In this document: positions 61,101 through 64,000 of the stretch, in pieces
Layout: each line of letters starts with the position of its first letter
How positions within the stretch are numbered: position 1 is the stretch's first letter
Source: Myxococcota bacterium
GTDB lineage: Bacteria; Myxococcota; B64-G9
Direction: 5' to 3'
NCBI GenBank assembly: GCA_022710975.1
Contig: JAKLGA010000001.1
Span: 856,588 to 920,587 of the forward strand
DNA: 64,000 nt
Position numbers and translations under genes: made by a program
Notes under the pieces: generated by a model
Database searches by the model: none
What the model saw: the letters and a program-made list of their open reading frames with translations, nothing else
What the model was told of the DNA's origin: nothing

Positions 61101-63859
61101 GCTTCGAGGGCGGGCTGAACGAGGTCGGCGTGGGCTGGTCCATGTGCGACAACGGCCAGGACGACGACGGCGACGGCCTGGCCGACGGCCACGACCCAGG
61201 CTGCCAGTCGGCCTACGACGAGGACGAGACCGACACCCCGCCCAACCGTTGCACGGACGGGCAGGACAACGATCTGGACGGCTGGACCGACGCGGCCGAC
61301 CCGGACTGCCTGTGGGGCGGGATGGACGAGCTGGGGGTGAGCGGGACCGTCTGCAACAACTCGGAGGACGACGACGGCGACGGGCTCGTCGACGCCGAGG
61401 ACCCCGAGTGCCTCAGCGCGCTCGACGGCGACGAGGCCGCGGTGATCAACCAGTGCGGGGACGGCCGCGACAACGACGGCGACGGCTGGTACGACTGGAC
61501 CGATCCGGACTGCTCGAGCGGCACCGCTGAGCTCGGCTTCGGCACGGCAGAGTGCAACGACGGCGCGGACAACGACGGGGACGGACGGGCCGACGCCCTG
61601 GACCCCGAGTGCACGCAGGCCACCTGGAACAGCGAGTCCCTCGGCCCGAACTGCGACGATCGCGTGGACAACGACGGCGACGGCTGGCTGGACTGGGCCG
61701 ATCCCGAGTGCCAGGCGGGCGGGGCGGAGGCGGGGCCGGGCGCGACCCGCTGCAACGACGGCCAGGACAACGACGGCGACGGGCTGACCGACGCCGCGGA
61801 CGCCGAGTGCACCGACGCCCTGGATGACGACGAGGCGGCGCTCACCAACTGCAACAACGGCGCCGACGACGACGGCGACGGCTGGGCCGACGCGGCCGAT
61901 CCCGACTGCATGAGCGGCAACCAGGAGGTCGGCCTCGGCTGGAGCGCCTGCAACAACGGCCAGGACGACGACGGCGACGGGGCCGTCGACGCGGCCGACG
62001 CGGGTTGCCAGACGGCCTTCGACGAGGACGAGGCCGACGCCTCGTCCCCGCGCTGCACCAACGGCCGGGACGACGATCGCGACGGCTGGATCGACGCCGC
62101 GGACCCGGACTGCATGTGGGGTGGGACGGACGAGGTGGGTTACGGCTGGAGCCAGTGCAACGACAACCGCGACAACGACGGCGACGCGCTGGTCGATGTC
62201 CTGGACCCGGGCTGCACCAGCGCCATGGACAACGACGAGGTCAGCGTGGTCAACAACTGCGGCGACGGTCGCGACAACGACGACGACGGCTGGACGGACT
62301 GGTCCGATCCGGACTGCGTGTCCGGCACGGCCGAGCTGGGCTTCGGCATCAGCCAGTGCAACGACGGCGTCGACAACGACGGCGACGGGGCCGTCGACAG
62401 CCGGGACGCCATGTGCTTCGACGGCGGCTGGAACAGCGAGGCGGCCCGGCCGAACTGCGACGACGGCCTGGACAACGACAGCGACGGCTGGACCGACTGG
62501 ACCGACCCGGACTGCGCCGCGGGCGGGGCCGAGGTGGGCCCGGGCGCGACCCAGTGCAACGACGGCCAGGACAACGACGGCGACGGGGCGATCGACGCCG
62601 CGGACACCGGGTGCACCGAGGCGCGCGACGACGACGAGGGCGCGCTCATCAACTGCAACAACGGCCTGGACGACGACGGGGACGGCTGGGCGGACGCGGC
62701 CGATCCGGACTGCCTGAACGGCAACCACGAGCTGGGGCTCGGCTGGACGGCCTGCAACAACGGCCGGGACGACGACGTGGACGGCCTGGTCGACGCGGCG
62801 GATCGCGGCTGCCAGAGCGCGCTGGACGAGGACGAGACCAACACCGGCGGCAACAACCGCTGCATCAACGGGCGCGACGACGACGGCGACGGCTGGACGG
62901 ACGCCACCGATCCCGACTGCCTGTGGGGCGGCACCCAGGAGCTGGGCTACTCGGGCACGGCCTGCAACGACGGACAGGACAACGACGGCGACGGCGCCGT
63001 AGACGCCCTGGACACGGGCTGTACCAGCGCCCTCGACTTCGACGAGGCGAACCTGGTGAACAACTGCGGCGACGGCCGCGACAACGACGGCGATGGCTGG
63101 ACCGACTGGGCCGATCCCGAGTGCTCCAGCGGCACGGCCGAGACCGGCCTCGGCGCGACCCAGTGCAACGACGGTCAGGACAACGACGGCGACGGGCAGG
63201 TGGACTCCGCGGACCCCGAGTGTATCGACGGCTTCTACAACGACGAGTCGCAGCCCAACCGCTGCCAGAACGGCATGGATGACGACGGCGACGGCTGGGT
63301 GGACTGGAGCGATCCGGACTGCGCGACCGGCACCCAGGAGCTGGGCTTCGGCGCCACCCAGTGCAACGACGGCCTGGACAACGACGGCGACGGTTGGACC
63401 GACGTCTACGACCCGAGCTGCCTGGACGCCTGGGCCAACGACGAGTCGCTGGTGATCACCTGCGGCAACGGCCAGGACGACGACGGCGACGGCTGGTACG
63501 ACTGGGAGGACCCGGACTGCTCGATCGGTGTCAACGAGGTGGGCCTCGGGATCAACCAGTGCAACAACGGCCTGGACGACGACGGCGACCTGTCCGTGGA
63601 CCGCGCGGACCCGAACTGCGGGGACGCCTGGGGCAACGACGAGAGCGGCACCATGGTGGGCAACTGCGCGGACAACGTGGACAACGACTGGGACGGCTGG
63701 ACGGACGGGACCGACCCGGACTGCCGCCAGGCCACCTCCACCGAGCGGGGCTACACGAACGCCGCCTGCAACGACGGGCGCGACAACGACCTGGACTTCC
63801 TGTGGGACGCCCAGGACCCGCAGTGCCGCAACGGCCGCGACCGGAGCGAGGCGCGGTAG
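58115..63859 (+). CDS. Giant Asp-rich repeat lipoprotein (52 calcium-type repeats)
   Basis: 1914 residues from the ATG at 58115, with GAGAGGT about seven bases upstream. The lipobox is LSAC (Cys22). Residues about 30-170 hold EGF-like Cys-rich units (CEPACAAGQRCEAGACV). From about residue 174 to the end are 52 units of the form C-N-D-G-x-D-N-D-G-D-G-x-x-D-x-x-D-P-x-C, 20 residues each, joined by spacers of about 14 residues. Units alternate between a W-type (GDGWxDxxDPDC) and a plain type, and groups of eight recur. The spacing of Asp side chains resembles thrombospondin type 3 and dockerin calcium loops, with each unit probably closed by a disulfide. Highly acidic, expected to be rigid and extended in calcium. 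Surface-exposed; role unknown. Confidence 0.88.
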   Translation: MARKHAWLCVAGLCLAGFLSACGSSDPLDDLCDPNPCTEAHRSVCSVVLEEAVCACDPGYVEDGQGACVADMCEPACNPDQSCVDGTCVDNTCDPACQPGYRCVGTTCVPEACEPACAAGQRCEAGACVDNVCEPACAAGETCVDEASSTCQCGAGPACAPGESCLGGQCVGPCANGLDDDLDGWLDAEDPDCAAGAEELGLGATQCNDGADNDGDTLVDRDDPECLTALQDVEAAPPTGCENGLDDDLDGWTDAQDPDCLASQEEQGYGLTACNDGQDNDGDGLADALDLDCLDAGDDDEGLVPPGCENGLDDDLDGWTDAQDPDCLAGAEESGLGASQCNDGLDNDLDGAADAQDPDCVAAVDDLEGSSSNCQNGLDDDGDGWLDGADPDCLWGSLELDFGWTACNNRDDDDGDGLADAEDPECASALDESEAGGPVGNCRNGLDDDLDGWADGADPDCQRELDEQGFGVDVCNDGLDNDGDLLVDAGDPGCLSAADWDESDAVTDCGNGLDDDGDGWADWEDPDCQTGLQELGFGASECNDGRDNDGDGLVDRLDPECPSAAHDSEGLAPNCDDRLDNDGDGWVDWSDPDCALGGLEVGLGATQCNDGQDNDGDGLADILDAECVSALDDDEAALTNCNNGLDDDADGWADAADPDCMGGLNEAGPGWAACNNGLDDDADGRVDAADPGCQSAYDEDETNTAPNGCTDGLDGDSDGWTDAADPDCLWGGTEEVGTFEFLVCNDGLDNDGDNRIDAQDPECLSALDNDEATVVDPCSDGRDNDLDGWVDGADPDCNNGLPEGGLGTTQCNDGQDNDGDGATDAADRDCLIGWQDDEASAPNCSDALDNDGDGWVDWSDPDCQTGSGVEQGLGTAQCNDGQDNDGDGATDAADPECLDGSWVDEGGVPDCGDGLDNDGDGWLDWSDPDCQTGMAELGFGPSQCNDGRDNDDDGLADSADLECSDARDDDEALLTNCQNGLDDDGDGWADAADPDCFEGGLNEVGVGWSMCDNGQDDDGDGLADGHDPGCQSAYDEDETDTPPNRCTDGQDNDLDGWTDAADPDCLWGGMDELGVSGTVCNNSEDDDGDGLVDAEDPECLSALDGDEAAVINQCGDGRDNDGDGWYDWTDPDCSSGTAELGFGTAECNDGADNDGDGRADALDPECTQATWNSESLGPNCDDRVDNDGDGWLDWADPECQAGGAEAGPGATRCNDGQDNDGDGLTDAADAECTDALDDDEAALTNCNNGADDDGDGWADAADPDCMSGNQEVGLGWSACNNGQDDDGDGAVDAADAGCQTAFDEDEADASSPRCTNGRDDDRDGWIDAADPDCMWGGTDEVGYGWSQCNDNRDNDGDALVDVLDPGCTSAMDNDEVSVVNNCGDGRDNDDDGWTDWSDPDCVSGTAELGFGISQCNDGVDNDGDGAVDSRDAMCFDGGWNSEAARPNCDDGLDNDSDGWTDWTDPDCAAGGAEVGPGATQCNDGQDNDGDGAIDAADTGCTEARDDDEGALINCNNGLDDDGDGWADAADPDCLNGNHELGLGWTACNNGRDDDVDGLVDAADRGCQSALDEDETNTGGNNRCINGRDDDGDGWTDATDPDCLWGGTQELGYSGTACNDGQDNDGDGAVDALDTGCTSALDFDEANLVNNCGDGRDNDGDGWTDWADPECSSGTAETGLGATQCNDGQDNDGDGQVDSADPECIDGFYNDESQPNRCQNGMDDDGDGWVDWSDPDCATGTQELGFGATQCNDGLDNDGDGWTDVYDPSCLDAWANDESLVITCGNGQDDDGDGWYDWEDPDCSIGVNEVGLGINQCNNGLDDDGDLSVDRADPNCGDAWGNDESGTMVGNCADNVDNDWDGWTDGTDPDCRQATSTERGYTNAACNDGRDNDLDFLWDAQDPQCRNGRDRSEAR
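58634..63828 (+). repeat. Array of 52 coding repeats with eight-unit super-repeat
   Basis: Each unit is about 34 codons. The marker DPDC-(L/M)-WGG occurs in units 17, 27, 35 and 43 (unit 7 has DPDCLWGS), and units 27-34 and 35-42 align unit by unit, so the array grew in blocks of about 270 codons as well as by single units. DNA identity between blocks is moderate, so the expansion is not very recent. Confidence 0.85.
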
Positions 63860-64000
63860 GGGCGGGTTTCGATAACCTCATGATTGATCGGATCTCTTTT
63901 CCTTTGGCTGAGCGGCGAGCCAGCCGAGCTCGAGCAAGAGAAGCTTGTCGAATCCGCGCCCCAGGGTGAGCCATCCGGGTGGTCCGTTGTTTTTGATGTG

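Noticed and set aside
58187..62728. 1513-codon minus-strand Val/Ala-rich frame opposite the Asp-rich repeat gene
   Set aside because: Periodic only because it is the complement of the repeat array; the plus strand has a lipoprotein signal, ribosome-binding site and conserved Cys/Asp pattern.
58634..63828. Regular repeats considered as a CRISPR-like array
   Set aside because: The repeats keep codon phase, vary in the way protein repeats do, and sit inside one open frame with a signal peptide.
63860..64000. A gene start or terminator at the right edge
   Set aside because: The stretch is less GC-rich and has a CTCTTTTCCTTT tract, but no convincing stem precedes it and no start with a ribosome-binding site is visible.

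Overview
The window is very GC-rich throughout (third codon positions almost always G or C). It carries Myxococcota-like (former Deltaproteobacteria) content: large secreted lipoproteins built of Cys-rich or Asp-rich repeats, MopE-type metal-binding repeats, a Ser/Thr kinase fused to WD40 repeats, and DVWAVG-type propeller proteins. A benzoyl-CoA reductase/2-hydroxyacyl-CoA dehydratase cluster, a split proton-translocating transhydrogenase and a TatT-type TRAP transporter suggest an organism capable of anaerobic or micro-oxic metabolism. I see no tRNA, rRNA, CRISPR array, insertion sequence or phage gene. Genes are dense and no gene-free stretch exceeds about 270 bases; the larger gaps (2206-2464, 2987-3199, 29661-29924) hold small repeats or possible RNA structures. 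The last 140 bases (63860-64000) show nothing I can name.

Layout: (1) 1-3.1 kb: 3' end of a Cys-rich surface protein, a small acidic protein, a PH-like membrane protein and two copies of a hairpin repeat. (2) 3.1-15.2 kb: a tightly coupled five-gene operon of WGR/DUF4132-like protein, a 1388-aa unknown, MoxR AAA+ ATPase, a fused DUF5682-VWA protein and a double SWIM zinc-finger protein. It matches the E. coli yehI-L-M-P-Q module with added and fused parts, and is the best candidate here for a little-described system. (3) 15.2-27.8 kb: a membrane Ser/Thr kinase-WD40 protein (minus strand); an RND efflux operon (TolC-like, adaptor, pump, small lipoprotein) with a good sigma-54 promoter; and divergent from it a sigma-54 activator broken by a one-base frameshift. 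Two palindromes lie between them at the usual activator distance. A zinc-ribbon protein follows. (4) 27.8-35.7 kb: a Cys-rich lipoprotein, then an operon of an unknown protein, pntAA, pntAB and an exceptional pntB whose NADP-binding domain is duplicated in tandem and fused to an alanine aminotransferase. (5) 35.7-42.2 kb: two-component system, SH3-domain protein, a Cys-rich beta-propeller lipoprotein and small proteins including an SCP2 domain. (6) 42.2-50.3 kb (minus): one likely operon of TatT lipoprotein, TRAP binding protein, fused TRAP permease, two dehydratase/reductase subunits, two activase ATPases and a ferredoxin. Order and sizes resemble Azoarcus-type bzd benzoyl-CoA reductase, so import and ATP-driven reduction of an acyl substrate may be coupled. 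(7) 50.4-63.9 kb: hemolysin III-like membrane protein, then surface lipoproteins: MopE-type, a protein with four fibrinogen-like modules, an alpha/beta hydrolase and a 1914-aa protein with 52 Asp-rich repeats.

Plus-strand neighbours often overlap by GTGA or TGATG, so much of the window is translationally coupled. Functional statements rest on motif and domain recognition by eye; no database search was run.
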